Translations under genes and position numbers: made by a program | Origin: Lentzea aerocolonigenes | GTDB lineage: Bacteria > Actinomycetota > Actinomycetes > Mycobacteriales > Pseudonocardiaceae | Direction: 5' to 3' | Assembly: GCF_000974445.1 (NCBI RefSeq) | Contig: NZ_BBOJ01000026.1 | Span: forward strand, 1 to 64,000 | DNA: 64,000 bases | Notes under the pieces: generated by a model | What the model was told of the DNA's origin: nothing | Database searches by the model: none | Seen by the model: only the letters and a program-made list of their open reading frames with translations | Shown here: positions 1 to 8,361 of the stretch, piece after piece | Layout of the letters: every line of letters begins with the position of its first letter | Position numbering within the stretch: the first letter of the stretch is position 1

Positions 1-1
1 C

Positions 2-618
2 GGGACGGGCCGGTGCGGCCGCCGGCCCGCTGACACGCCCGTCTACCCGGACGAGCCGGTCAGCCTGGCCCGGCACGTGGCCGCCGCTGGCCGCGAAGCC
101 GCACTCACCGTCACCTGGCGCGAAGGCAGCAAAGGCGCACTGTCCTCACAGTTCGTGTTCCTGCGAGTCCGGCCCGCCGGGCATCGCGTCCCCCGCGACC
201 TCGACGACGGCATCCTGCCCGAGCGGTGGCTGATCGCCCAATGGCCCGACGACGAACCCGAACCAGTCACCTACTGGCTCTCCAGCCTCCCAGCCGACAC
301 CAGCCACACCGACCTCATCCGCTACGCCAAGATCCGCTGGCGGATCGAACACGACTACCGCGAACTCAAGACCGGCCTGGGCCTGGACCACTTCGAGGGC
401 CGCTCCTGGCAGGGCTGGCACCGCCACGTCACCCTGGTCACGGCGGCGCACCTGTTCCTCACCTTGCTGCGAGCAGACCCAAAAGCGGCTGCGCCGGCCT
501 GACCCTCTACAAGGTCGTCCGCGAACTGCAACTACTCCTCGCGACCTGGACCGGCGTCTGCCTGACCTGCCACCAAACCGTGAAACCGCTACGCCACAAC
601 AACTACCGACTAACCTAA
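2..618 (+). pseudogene. IS701-like transposase, 3' part, frame broken
   Basis: The reading frame is open from the window edge and gives the C-terminal part of a DDE transposase of the IS701 type. The segment WRIEHDYRELKTGLGLDHFE holds the likely catalytic Glu and is followed by a Trp/His-rich block. The first frame stops at 500-502 after LLRADPKAAAPA. The usual family ending (LTLYKVVRELQLLLATWTG and a Cys-containing tail) continues in the -1 frame and stops at 616-618. The 5' part lies outside the window. It is either a decayed gene or one that needs a -1 slip (see 478-484). Family assignment is from motif recall. Confidence 0.75.
478..484 (+). other. possible -1 slippery heptamer CCCAAAA
   Basis: In the transposase frame the codons read CCA AAA preceded by C, which matches the X XXY YYZ pattern for simultaneous -1 slippage. 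Shifting -1 here leads from the frame that stops at 502 into the frame carrying the conserved transposase tail that stops at 618. No downstream pseudoknot was worked out, and an ordinary frameshift mutation is an equally good explanation. Confidence 0.3.
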
Positions 619-632
619 CAAAGCACTACTAG
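619..632 (+). mobile_element. likely right end of the IS701-like element with CTAG target
   Basis: Directly after the transposase tail the sequence runs to CTAG at 629-632. IS701-family elements are known to use YTAR target tetramers, so CTAG is a reasonable outer boundary. The left end and the matching terminal repeat lie outside the window, so the boundary is a guess. Confidence 0.3.
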
Positions 633-1014
633 GCGCCACGTGAAAGATCGAGGCTAGCGGCCCCGGCAAGCACTTCCAGCGCGCTCCATCAGACGAAGAT
701 GATCTTTGCGAATCTCACTTTCACGTCATTTATGCAGTCGAGATGACGTGACCGATGAGAAAATGAAGTCGATTGCGAGACCCTACATGCCCGGTGGGGC
801 TTCCAGTCGGACTACCTGTCGAGTGTCCTTTTAGGCGGGTAGCCCCTCGGCGCGCTTTTCCGCCTGGTCAAAGGGTTTGCAGGCCCTACCGATGCAACGC
901 CCGACTCACCCCACGGGAATGAGAATGATGAAGGCGTGTCGCTGCGGGCAGCCCGCGCAGGCTGCCGACGCGGCCCGTTCGAACGCAGACAGGGTTGATC
1001 GGTCCAGTAGGTAA
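633..1014. other. gene-free stretch, visibly lower GC
   Basis: No reading frame here has recognisable content. The part around 690-780 is clearly more AT-rich than the rest of the window, which fits remnant mobile DNA lying between the IS end and the recombinase remnant. Nothing further can be assigned. Confidence 0.5.
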
Positions 1015-1416
1015 CGATTCGGCGACCCTGATGATCCGTTCACCCGCGCTCTGCGCGGCACCTACAACGATCTTGAAGCCGAACGGCAGGCCGCCCTGTC
1101 CGCCGTCGCTGTGCTGGACGCCGCCGACGACGCTGCACCCACCCGGCCCGACGCGGCGGACGCGGACCTGCTGGACGCGCTCCCTTACCTCACCTGGAAC
1201 CTGTCAGATGCGCCAGAACCGTTGCTACGTAAGCTTTTCGAGGCAGTCAGCCTCACCGTCCGAATCACCGACGACGGCGACCACGTGACCATCAACGTCC
1301 GCCTACCCGCCGACACCATGCCCGAGATCATCAGCACCGCCGAAACGATCAGCACCGCCGTCAAACAAGCAAAACCCCAGATCACAACGTGTCTAGCGCT
1401 TGTGCCGATGCTGTAA
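1015..1416 (+). pseudogene. serine recombinase (resolvase/integrase), C-terminal remnant
   Basis: Starting just after an in-frame TAA (1012-1014), the frame reads GDPDDPFTRALRGTYNDLEA and then LLDALPYLTWNL and LTVRITDDGDHVTINVRLPA. This is the characteristic C-terminal region of large actinobacterial serine recombinases. The catalytic N-terminal resolvase domain and the zinc-ribbon part are absent, so the gene is a fragment. Its end abuts, on the opposite strand, the truncated gene at 1185-2099, which marks the boundary of inserted DNA near 1390-1412. Large serine recombinase genes commonly lie beside their attachment sites, so an att remnant may sit at this junction. Confidence 0.7.
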
Positions 1417-2099
1417 AGCCCCCAACCGGGATCGAAGCTGCACAACGCGTACCGGTCGGTGCCGACTGTGCCGAGCCGGGTGGCCGCGAAGACGTCGCAC
1501 GGCGCGGGCTCCTCCAGCCAGCCCGCCGGTGACCGCGTCCAGTACCTGTTCTCCTCCCCGAACCGCGCCAGCGAGACCTGGCCCGGCGCGATCGAGCCGA
1601 ACGCCTGGCCGGTGACCTCGACGCCCGGCACCGGCTGCCACGTGCCGAACCACAGCTCGCGGTGGAACAACCGCGACGACTTGCCGTCGTAGATCACCGC
1701 GAGAAACCCCGAGTCGTCGAACCCCAGTGCCCCAACGGTTCCCTTGATTCCCGACGGCTCCCAGCGCGTGCCGCCGTTGCTGGTGACGAACAGCTGCTCG
1801 CCGTCGGTCACCAGGCCGGCCGCGTCGTTCGCGAAGAGCACCCGCAGCCGGTCGGCTTCCGGTACCGCCAGCGCCGGGGTCTTCACCCGCGTCCACGAGC
1901 TGCCGCCGTCGAGCGTGCGGACGAGCTGCGGGCACTTCGCGGTCTGGCACAGGGTGTCGAGGCCCAGCACCCAGCCGCGGTCAGCGGACGTCCACGACGT
2001 CGACGCGGGCACGACACCGGTGGCGGCGTGCGCGACGAACGTGGTCAAACCGGTCAACAACAGTGAAACAGCAAGAACAGCAATGCGTTTCCCCCACAT
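1185..2099 (-). pseudogene. secreted Asp-box (BNR/YCF48-like) protein, 3' end replaced
   Basis: The N-terminus is a clear Sec signal peptide (basic MWGKR, hydrophobic core, AHA cleavage near residue 25). The mature part carries Asp-box-like motifs (LDGGSSW, SNGGTRW) typical of sialidase or YCF48-type beta-propellers. After about LYSIGTSA the frame runs on the antisense strand of the recombinase remnant, so the last roughly 70 codons are not native and the propeller is incomplete. It lies 12 bp downstream of the MFS gene on the same strand and may once have closed that operon. Its ligand is unknown. Confidence 0.65.
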
Positions 2100-2111
2100 C
2101 GCCTTCTCCCC

Positions 2112-3311
2112 TCAAGAGGCTGGTTTCCACTCAACACCTCTTGCGCGTGAAGCGGCAACCACCCACAACGCCACCAAAACCCCGGCACCGCCGGAGAGCA
2201 GGAACGTGAGCCGAGGCCCGACGGCGTCCAGCAGCAGACCACCGCCGACGTACGAAACCGCTGCCGCCACACCGATTCCGCCGTAGAAGTTGCCGAACAC
2301 CCTGCCCGTCCGGTCACCGGGCACCAGCCGCTGGATCAACGTGCTGTGCGCGACGTCCATCGCCGCGATGCCGAGCCCGCGCACGGTCTGCAGCACGAAC
2401 GCCAGCGCCACACCGGAGGCGACCCCCGTGAGGAGGTTGCCGGCGCTGCTGATCACGAAACCCGCCACCAGCAACGCGACCATGCTCGCCCGCGCCGCTC
2501 CCCTGGCCAGCAACAGGTACCCGGCGAGCAGACCGATGCCCACCGACGCCAGCAGCAGCCCCACCGCGCTGTCGGAGGCGTGGAACACGTCCTTGGTCAG
2601 CATCACGATCGCCACGTCGTCGATCGCGGTGCACGCCACCACGCCGCAGAACCCGAGGAAGATGATCCGCAACGCGCGGTTGTGCCAGATCTCGCCCAGT
2701 CCCGCCCGCGCGTCGGAGAAGAGCGATCCACCGAACTCGGCCGGCCCGGTCAGTTTCGGCAGCTTCAGCAACAACAGCGCCGACAGCCCGAACGACAAGG
2801 CGTCCACGAGCAGGGCACCGCGCAGGCCGACCAGCGGGATGAGCGCGGCGGCGAGCAGCGGCCCCAGCGCCTCGGCGGCGTTGGAACCGAAGCCCAGCAC
2901 CGTGTTCGCCTGCCCCAGGTCGTCGTCGGACACCAGTGACGGCACCGCCGCGCGCGAGGCCGGGAGGAAGATCTGGCCGAGCACGGCGCGGACGCCGACG
3001 AGCAGGAGCAGGACCGGCAGCGGCGGCAACGTGAGCGCGATGACCGCCAGCAGCACGCCCTGCGCGAGCTCGCAGCTGATCATCACCGTCCGCCGGTCGA
3101 ACCGGTCGCTGATCACGCCGGTCAGCGGGCTGAGCAGCGAGGGCGCGAAGTCGCCGACGAGCAGCAGGGCCGCCACCGCGATCGCCTTCCCGGCGACGGA
3201 CTCGACGTGCAGCATCAGCACGACCAGGCTGAGCATGTCCCCGAGAACGGAAACGACCCGTGCGGTGCTCAGCACGCGCAACGGGCCGTTCTCCTTCAGC
3301 AGCGTCAGCAC
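2112..3311 (-). CDS. MFS exporter, EntS-like
   Basis: This 399-residue, very hydrophobic protein has about 12 membrane segments. The loop DRFDRRTVM between the second and third segments is the major-facilitator signature in the form seen in MFS_3/EntS-type exporters. The GTG start lies 4 bp after the stop of the siderophore-binding protein gene, so the two are almost certainly co-transcribed from the promoter overlapped by the iron box. EntS relatives export siderophores. That context makes siderophore export the best guess, though drug efflux is possible. Confidence 0.8.
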   Translation of the reverse strand: MLTLLKENGPLRVLSTARVVSVLGDMLSLVVLMLHVESVAGKAIAVAALLLVGDFAPSLLSPLTGVISDRFDRRTVMISCELAQGVLLAVIALTLPPLPVLLLLVGVRAVLGQIFLPASRAAVPSLVSDDDLGQANTVLGFGSNAAEALGPLLAAALIPLVGLRGALLVDALSFGLSALLLLKLPKLTGPAEFGGSLFSDARAGLGEIWHNRALRIIFLGFCGVVACTAIDDVAIVMLTKDVFHASDSAVGLLLASVGIGLLAGYLLLARGAARASMVALLVAGFVISSAGNLLTGVASGVALAFVLQTVRGLGIAAMDVAHSTLIQRLVPGDRTGRVFGNFYGGIGVAAAVSYVGGGLLLDAVGPRLTFLLSGGAGVLVALWVVAASRARGVEWKPAS

Positions 3312-3315
3312 ACGG

Positions 3316-4308
3316 TCATCGTGCCAACACCTGTTCGAGCTGGTCAGCCAATTTGTTCATGATCTTGGCGTAGGACGCGAAGCTCAGCGGGGCGACCGCG
3401 TTCCACTCCACGAACCGGCCGGCCCGCACCGCGGGCAGCGCCTGGAAGACCGGGTGGCCCTGGATCATCTGCTCGGGGTTGAGCACGTGCTGACGGGTGT
3501 CCCACATGATCACGTGCTCTTTGTAGGTCCCGGAGTTCTCCCACGACAGCGACTGGAAGTAGCCGCCGCCCTCGGTGTCGGGCTTCTCCGGCGTGAGCAG
3601 CGGCAGGCCGAGCTCCTTCGCGTACCAGTCGAGGTCCGGGTTGCGGGCGGGCACCGCGACGTAGAAGAGCTTCGGGTCGGCGCCGACGACCTGGATCTTC
3701 TGGTTCGCGGCCGTCATCTTGGCGCCGATGGCCCTGAGCCGGTCCGCGGCCTTGGTGAACGCCGCCTCGTCGGCCTTGACCTTCGCCGACTCGACGTCAC
3801 CGCCGAGGGCCTTCGCGAGCTCGCGGAAGCGCTTGATCCCGTCCGGCAGCTGGATCTTCGACTGTCCGATGCCGACAGTCGGGGCGATCTTGAGCACCTT
3901 CTCCTCGAACTCGGCGGTGAGGTGCCAGAGCCCGGTGACCTCGGGGTAGTAGCCGGCGACGACCAGGTCGGCGTTCAGCGCGGCGAACTTCTCGAAGTCG
4001 ATCTCGCCGTAGCCGGGGCCGGTGATGTCGGTGACCTGGCTCGGGTCGACGCTGCCCGCTTCCGGGTCGGTGCTGCCGTCCGCGTGCTTGAGCGGCCCGA
4101 ACGTGCCGACAACGTTGACACCGTAGTCCTTGAGCGCACCCGCGGCGGACACCTGCGCGACGACGCGTTCAGGACGCTTGGGCGCGGTGACCTCCTTGCC
4201 GCGGTCGTCCTTGAACGACCACTGGCCGCCCTGCTGCTCCGCCGGAGCGTTCTCACCGCACCCGGCGACCAGGCCGAGCAGCAGAACCGCGGCGACTGTC
4301 CTGCGCAT
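3316..4308 (-). CDS. iron-siderophore ABC transporter substrate-binding lipoprotein
   Basis: The 330-residue product starts with a lipoprotein signal peptide (LLLGLVAGC, lipid-modified Cys17). It then has the cluster A-2/FepB-like core: the KRPERVV strand near residue 40, the central helix region (FEEKVLKIAPTVGI) and a C-terminal EWNAVAPLSFASY block. The ATG is preceded by a near-perfect AGGAGGT ribosome site (4311-4320) and then by the iron box at 4325-4343. It should hold ferric siderophore outside the membrane. No permease or ATPase gene is adjacent, so it must work with a transporter encoded elsewhere or with the MFS neighbour locus. Confidence 0.85.
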   Translation of the reverse strand: MRRTVAAVLLLGLVAGCGENAPAEQQGGQWSFKDDRGKEVTAPKRPERVVAQVSAAGALKDYGVNVVGTFGPLKHADGSTDPEAGSVDPSQVTDITGPGYGEIDFEKFAALNADLVVAGYYPEVTGLWHLTAEFEEKVLKIAPTVGIGQSKIQLPDGIKRFRELAKALGGDVESAKVKADEAAFTKAADRLRAIGAKMTAANQKIQVVGADPKLFYVAVPARNPDLDWYAKELGLPLLTPEKPDTEGGGYFQSLSWENSGTYKEHVIMWDTRQHVLNPEQMIQGHPVFQALPAVRAGRFVEWNAVAPLSFASYAKIMNKLADQLEQVLAR

Positions 4309-4324
4309 TGTCCACCTCCTGAGG

Positions 4325-4343
4325 TTAGCTTTACCTAACCTAG
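4325..4343. promoter_or_regulatory. DtxR/IdeR-type iron box
   Basis: The 19-mer TTAGCTTTACCTAACCTAG matches the known consensus TTAGGTTAGCCTAACCTAA at 15 of 19 positions. It lies 17 bp upstream of the lipoprotein ATG and upstream of the divergent small gene at 4387, so an iron-loaded DtxR-family repressor could shut both sides. An overlapping AGGTTAG...CTAACCT inverted repeat strengthens the call. Confidence 0.75.
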
Positions 4344-4351
4344 CAAGAGGC

Positions 4352-4379
4352 TTTACAAGATCCGCAACACCTGTACGTT
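4352..4379 (+). promoter_or_regulatory. candidate sigma-70-like promoter for the small exported gene
   Basis: TTTACA (4352-4357) and TACGTT (4374-4379) are spaced by 16 bp. The -10 element sits only 7 bp before the GTG at 4387 and no Shine-Dalgarno is seen, so a leaderless transcript is plausible, as is common in actinobacteria. Confidence 0.3.
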
Positions 4380-4386
4380 GGTAACC

Positions 4387-4734
4387 GTGTGGAATCACTT
4401 GACGACGGGGCGTCGCATCGCCGTTGTCGTCGCGTTGATGCTCCTCGCGGTCTTCGGGCTCCAACCGGCCTGCCCGCCGGAGCCCAGCCATCACGGCGCG
4501 TTCGTGCCCGGCATCTCCGGCGAGTTCTGCCACCACGGCGACACCCACCACCTGTCCGCGCCCGCGCCCGCGCAGGCGGCCGTTCAGGCGAGCGCCGCCG
4601 CCCTCACCGCGCCGGCCGCGGACGTCACGCCGCCCGCACGCCCCGGCACCACGGCACAGTCGTGTCCGTGGCGTTCCGAGCACTCCCGCTCCGGACGAAC
4701 ACTCCTGCTCGACCTCGGGATCTCTCGAACATAG
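4387..4734 (+). CDS. small exported His-rich protein, unknown function
   Basis: The 115-residue product begins with basic residues and a hydrophobic segment (IAVVVALMLLAVFGL), which could be a signal peptide or membrane anchor. A His/Cys-rich patch follows (SHHG, then CHHGDTHH), with a Pro/Ala-rich tail. The His cluster could bind metal, which would suit its place beside an iron box and a siderophore-binding gene. A TTG at 4378 is an alternative start; GTG at 4387 fits the promoter spacing. I do not recognise a family. The expression evidence is the promoter and the open frame only. Confidence 0.45.
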   Translation: MWNHLTTGRRIAVVVALMLLAVFGLQPACPPEPSHHGAFVPGISGEFCHHGDTHHLSAPAPAQAAVQASAAALTAPAADVTPPARPGTTAQSCPWRSEHSRSGRTLLLDLGISRT

Positions 4735-4854
4735 GTCGACCGCCTCTCTTTTGCGTGCTGCGGCAGGACTTCCCGGCTCGTGCCGACGGTCCTGCCGCGA
4801 TGACGCGCGCTCTCGCGACGGCTTACGACCACTTTCTTCCGAGGGACTCCCCCA

Positions 4855-5922
4855 ATGTCTGTTCCTGTGCTGGACCGCAACACTCCCGCGGGCATCGTCG
4901 GCAACACGCCCGTGCTGTGGATCGACGAGCTCTCCCGCACGTCGTCGTCCGGTTTCTGGGCGAAGCTCGAATCCGCCAACCCCGGCGGCGGCATGAAGGA
5001 CCGCGCCGCGCTGCACATGATCGGCCGCGCGCTGGAACGCGGTGACCTGCGCCCGGACGGCCACGTCGTCGAGTCGACCAGCGGCACGCTCGGCCTCGGG
5101 CTCGCCCTGGCCGGAGTCGTGCACGACATTCCGGTGACGCTCGTGACCGATCCCGGCCTGGAGCCGATCATCCAGCGGATGTTGCGCGCCTACGGGGCGA
5201 CCGTTGATCTCGTCGAGCACCCGCACCCCACCGGAGGCTGGCAGGAGGCGCGGCGCGAACGCGTGGCGGAGCTGCTGGCCTCACTTCCCGGCGCGTACTG
5301 CCCCGACCAGTACAACAACCCGGACAACGTGGCCGGGTACGCGCCGCTGGCCCACGAGCTGGCCGCGCAGCTCGGGCACGTCGACGTGCTGGTGTGCGCG
5401 GTGGGGACGGGCGGTCACTCCGCCGGCGTGGCGTCCGTGCTGCGCCGCCACTTCCCGTCGTTGCGACTCGTCGGCGTGGACACGATCGGGTCGACGATCT
5501 TCGGCCAGCCGGCGCGCACCCGGCTGATGCGCGGTCTCGGGTCGAGCATCTTCCCGCGCAACGTCGACTACCCGGCGTTCGACCAGGTGCACTGGGTGAA
5601 CCCCGGCGAGGCGGTGTGGGCGTGCCGGACGCTCGCCTCGCACCACTACGCGAGCGGCGGCTGGAGCGTCGGCGCGGTCGCGCTCGTGGCTTCCTGGCTG
5701 GCGAGGACCTCCGCTCCCGGCACGCGGATCGCGGCGGTGTTCCCGGACGGGCCGCAGCGGTACTTCGACACGGTGTTCAGCGACGAGTACTGCGCCGCGC
5801 ACGGCTTACTGGACGTCGTTCCGGCAACCGAGCCGCTGGAGATCTCTTCGTTGCGGGAACGCGAAGTGCTGTCGTGGACGATGTGCCGGTCCGTTGTGGA
5901 CCCTCTGGCGGTGACGGCGTGA
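4855..5922 (+). CDS. PLP-dependent cysteine synthase-like enzyme
   Basis: This is a 355-residue fold-type II PLP enzyme. The Schiff-base Lys is in the GGGMKDRAA segment near residue 46. The substrate loop is TSGTLG instead of the standard TSGNTG, and the phosphate-binding glycine loop is GTGGHSAG. Relatives include O-acetylserine sulfhydrylase and SbnA, which makes a diaminopropionate precursor for staphyloferrin B. Its stop overlaps the GTG of a major-facilitator exporter (GTGA), and both follow the iron-box promoter region. A role in an amino-acid-derived metallophore or in cysteine supply during iron stress is inference. Confidence 0.75.
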   Translation: MSVPVLDRNTPAGIVGNTPVLWIDELSRTSSSGFWAKLESANPGGGMKDRAALHMIGRALERGDLRPDGHVVESTSGTLGLGLALAGVVHDIPVTLVTDPGLEPIIQRMLRAYGATVDLVEHPHPTGGWQEARRERVAELLASLPGAYCPDQYNNPDNVAGYAPLAHELAAQLGHVDVLVCAVGTGGHSAGVASVLRRHFPSLRLVGVDTIGSTIFGQPARTRLMRGLGSSIFPRNVDYPAFDQVHWVNPGEAVWACRTLASHHYASGGWSVGAVALVASWLARTSAPGTRIAAVFPDGPQRYFDTVFSDEYCAAHGLLDVVPATEPLEISSLREREVLSWTMCRSVVDPLAVTA

Positions 5923-7094
5923 TCGCGCAGTTCCGCTCGTTCGACCGCAGCGTGCAGTTGTTGCTGCTCAACCAGTTCAGCATCAACGTGGGCTTCTACA
6001 TGTTGATGCCGTACCTCGCTTCCCATCTGTCCGTGACGCTCGCGCTGGCCGGGTGGGCCGTCGGGCTCGTCCTGGGCGTGCGGAACTTCGCACAGCAGGG
6101 CATGTTCCTGATCGGCGGCACACTCGCGGATCGCCTGGGGTACAAGCCGTTGATCGTGGCGGGATGCGCGTTGCGGACCGGCGGGTTCGCGTTGCTCGGT
6201 CTCGTTGACGGGTTGCCCGCGTTGGTGATCGCCTCGGCGTTGACCGGATTCGCGGGGGCGTTGTTCAACCCGGCGGTGCGCGCTTACGTGGCCGCCGACG
6301 CCGGCCCGCGCCGCGTGGAGGCGTTCGCGTTGTTCAACGTCTTCTACCAGACCGGAATCCTGGTGGGGCCGTTGGCCGGGCTGGCGTTGACGGCCGTGGA
6401 CTTCCGGCTGACGTGCCTGGTGGCGGCCTTCGTGTTCCTGGTGCTGACGGTGCTGCAGTGGCGGTCGCTGCCGCAGCGGGCCGGGTCGGTGTCGGGGAAC
6501 TCGGTGCTGGCGGACTGGCGGGTCGTCGCGGGCAACCGGCGGTTCGTGCTGTTCGCGGTGGCGATGACCGGCTCGTACGTGCTGTCGTTCCAGGTCTACC
6601 TGGCGTTGCCGCTGGCCTCGGGATCGGCGGTGCTGACCGCGGTGTTGTTCGCCGTGTCGGGCGTGCTGGCGGTCGCGGGCCAGATGCGGGTGACGGCGTG
6701 GGCGCGTGAAGCGTTCGGGCCGGACCGGTCGCTGGCGCTCGGGATGCTGGTGCTGGGCCTCGCGTTCCTGCCCGCGATCCTCGGCGGCTCGGCGGGGCTG
6801 ATCCTGTGCGCGGCACTGCTCGCGCTCGGGACGATGGTGGTGTTCCCGTTCGAGATGGACAAGATCGTGTCGTTGTCGGGCGACCGGCTCGTGGCCACGC
6901 ACTACGGCCTCTACAACACCGTCGTGGGCGTCGGGATCCTGCTCGGGAACCTGCTCACCGGAGTCGCGTTCGACACCGCTGCGCGCGCGGGGGTGCCGTG
7001 GGTGCCCTGGCTCGCTCTCACGTCGGTGGGGCTCGGGTGCGCGTGGGCGCTGAGGACGCTGGCGTCCCGTGTCGAGGCGCACCAGGCCGCCTGA
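5919..7094 (+). CDS. MFS exporter
   Basis: The 391-residue transporter has about 12 membrane segments and the signature loop ADRLGYKP. Its GTG start overlaps the stop of the PLP enzyme gene, so the two are translationally coupled. Co-expression with a cysteine-synthase-like enzyme next to an iron-siderophore locus suggests that it exports the product of that pathway, in the manner of SbnD-type exporters. The substrate cannot be read from the sequence. Confidence 0.8.
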   Translation: MIAQFRSFDRSVQLLLLNQFSINVGFYMLMPYLASHLSVTLALAGWAVGLVLGVRNFAQQGMFLIGGTLADRLGYKPLIVAGCALRTGGFALLGLVDGLPALVIASALTGFAGALFNPAVRAYVAADAGPRRVEAFALFNVFYQTGILVGPLAGLALTAVDFRLTCLVAAFVFLVLTVLQWRSLPQRAGSVSGNSVLADWRVVAGNRRFVLFAVAMTGSYVLSFQVYLALPLASGSAVLTAVLFAVSGVLAVAGQMRVTAWAREAFGPDRSLALGMLVLGLAFLPAILGGSAGLILCAALLALGTMVVFPFEMDKIVSLSGDRLVATHYGLYNTVVGVGILLGNLLTGVAFDTAARAGVPWVPWLALTSVGLGCAWALRTLASRVEAHQAA

Positions 7095-7126
7095 TCCGAC
7101 TGAACCCGGTCAGCCGTTCGGCCGTA

Positions 7127-7164
7127 GGCCTCCTCAGAAGCCGATACCGACTTTTGAGGAGGCC
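7127..7164 (+). promoter_or_regulatory. perfect hairpin sequestering the Shine-Dalgarno of the first NlpC/P60 gene
   Basis: GGCCTCCTCA (7127-7136) pairs perfectly with TGAGGAGGCC (7155-7164) across an 18-nt loop. The right arm contains the GAGGAGG ribosome-binding sequence for the GTG start at 7167, so in the folded mRNA the site is hidden. It has no T-tract, so it is a poor fit to a simple terminator for the upstream MFS gene. Confidence 0.5.
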
Positions 7165-7166
7165 GC

Positions 7167-8138
7167 GTGCCCGGCCGACGTGCTGCAAGGACAACCGCCA
7201 TGGCCGCCGTGGTCGCCGCGACCGTGGTGTCGATGCCAACGGCGCACGCGCAACCAGCCGACGAGGCGCTCAAGACGTACACCGAGCTGACGCACCACGC
7301 CGAGAAGCTCACCCAGGACCACCTCAAGGCCACGGGTGACCTCGCGAAGGCCAACGCGATCGTCGGCATCGCGACGGAGGCCGAGAAGAAGGCGCTGGCC
7401 GAGTCCGAGCAGTACCGCGGCCAGGTCGACGTGCTGACCACCGCGTCGTTCGAGGGCGCGCGGCTCAACAACCTGTCGGCGTTCCTCACGTCGACGTCCC
7501 AGCAGGACTTCCTGGAGCGGATGCAGGCGATGAACATCATCGCCACCGACCAGAACGCCGCCGTGTCGCGGATGAACGCCACTTTGGACGCGGCGAAGAA
7601 GGCGCGTTCCGACGCCACCGCCGCGGCCGCCGCGGCGGAGAAGCTCGTCGCGGACGTGACCGAGCGCAAGACCGCCATGGACCAGCAGGTGACGGCGGCG
7701 CGCACCAAGTACCAGTCGTTGTCGGCGCCGCAGAAGCAGACGCTGGCGGCTTCCGGCCCCAAGGTGACCGTGAACGCCCCCGCCGGCGCCGCTGGGCAGG
7801 CGCTGCAGTTCGCCCTGAGCCAGCAGGGCAAGCCGTACGTGTTCGGGTCGAACGGCCCCGACTCGTGGGACTGCTCGTCGCTGGTGCAGGCCGCGTACCG
7901 CTCCGCCAACGTGTCCATCCCCCGCGTCACCTACGACCAGGCGAAGGTCGGCCGCGCGGTGAGCCGTGCCGAGGTCGCGCCGGGTGACCTGATCATCTAC
8001 TACTCGGGTCAGTCGCACGTGGCCATGGCCGTGGACAACGTCCGAGCGGTGCACGCGTCCACCGAGGGCATCCCCGTGAAAGTTGCGAACATCGACTCGA
8101 TCGGCCCTATTTCGGTGATTCGTCGGGTCGTCGGGTGA
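7167..8138 (+). CDS. secreted NlpC/P60 peptidoglycan endopeptidase
   Basis: This 323-residue protein is of the RipA type. It has a signal peptide (cleavage near AHA-QPA), a long coiled-coil region of about residues 30-190, and a C-terminal NlpC/P60 domain. Catalytic Cys is in DSWDCSSL and catalytic His in GQSHVAMAV, with a further His in VHAST. Such enzymes cut D-Glu to meso-diaminopimelate bonds in wall stem peptides during separation or growth. It is one of two adjacent paralogues. The GTG start is set by the GAGGAGG that lies inside the upstream hairpin. Confidence 0.9.
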   Translation: MPGRRAARTTAMAAVVAATVVSMPTAHAQPADEALKTYTELTHHAEKLTQDHLKATGDLAKANAIVGIATEAEKKALAESEQYRGQVDVLTTASFEGARLNNLSAFLTSTSQQDFLERMQAMNIIATDQNAAVSRMNATLDAAKKARSDATAAAAAAEKLVADVTERKTAMDQQVTAARTKYQSLSAPQKQTLAASGPKVTVNAPAGAAGQALQFALSQQGKPYVFGSNGPDSWDCSSLVQAAYRSANVSIPRVTYDQAKVGRAVSRAEVAPGDLIIYYSGQSHVAMAVDNVRAVHASTEGIPVKVANIDSIGPISVIRRVVG

Positions 8139-8361
8139 CGCTTCTCTCCCACCCCGCGATAAAGCGACGTAGACGTCTGTGAGAGCGTGCTGATCGGTGA
8201 ACTGTTGAGGACCCGGTGGTAGACGAACATCAGGTCGTTCCGTAACCTGTCCGAGACCTTCGGCCCAGCAGTTAACCCACTCGGGGCACACGCCAAGGTT
8301 GTCGCCTTACGCGCAGTAGTTCTCGCGGGGGCGACTGCCAGGAAGAAGGAGGACCCGCGAC
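8139..8361 (+). promoter_or_regulatory. leader region of the second NlpC/P60 gene, possibly structured
   Basis: A 223-bp gap separates the paralogues. It contains several self-complementary GC tracts and, at about 8269-8288, CCAGCAGTTAACCCACTCGG, which weakly resembles the 3' conserved part of ydaO-type cyclic-di-AMP riboswitches. Those riboswitches are known upstream of actinobacterial wall hydrolase genes. The match is poor and the 5' conserved part was not found, so this is only a hint. Confidence 0.2.

Noticed and set aside
633-1014. N-terminal part of the serine recombinase in the stretch before 1015
   Set aside because: No resolvase catalytic motif or zinc-ribbon pattern was found in any frame, and in-frame stops are present.
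2290-4338. Long plus-strand open frame of 682 codons opposite the MFS and siderophore-binding genes
   Set aside because: Its product is Ser/Thr/Arg-rich with no domain, and it is the antisense shadow of two well-supported genes in high-GC DNA.
8139-8361. Firm call of a cyclic-di-AMP (ydaO) riboswitch
   Set aside because: Only a loose resemblance to the 3' conserved block was found and the 5' block could not be located, so it is listed only as a possible structured leader.
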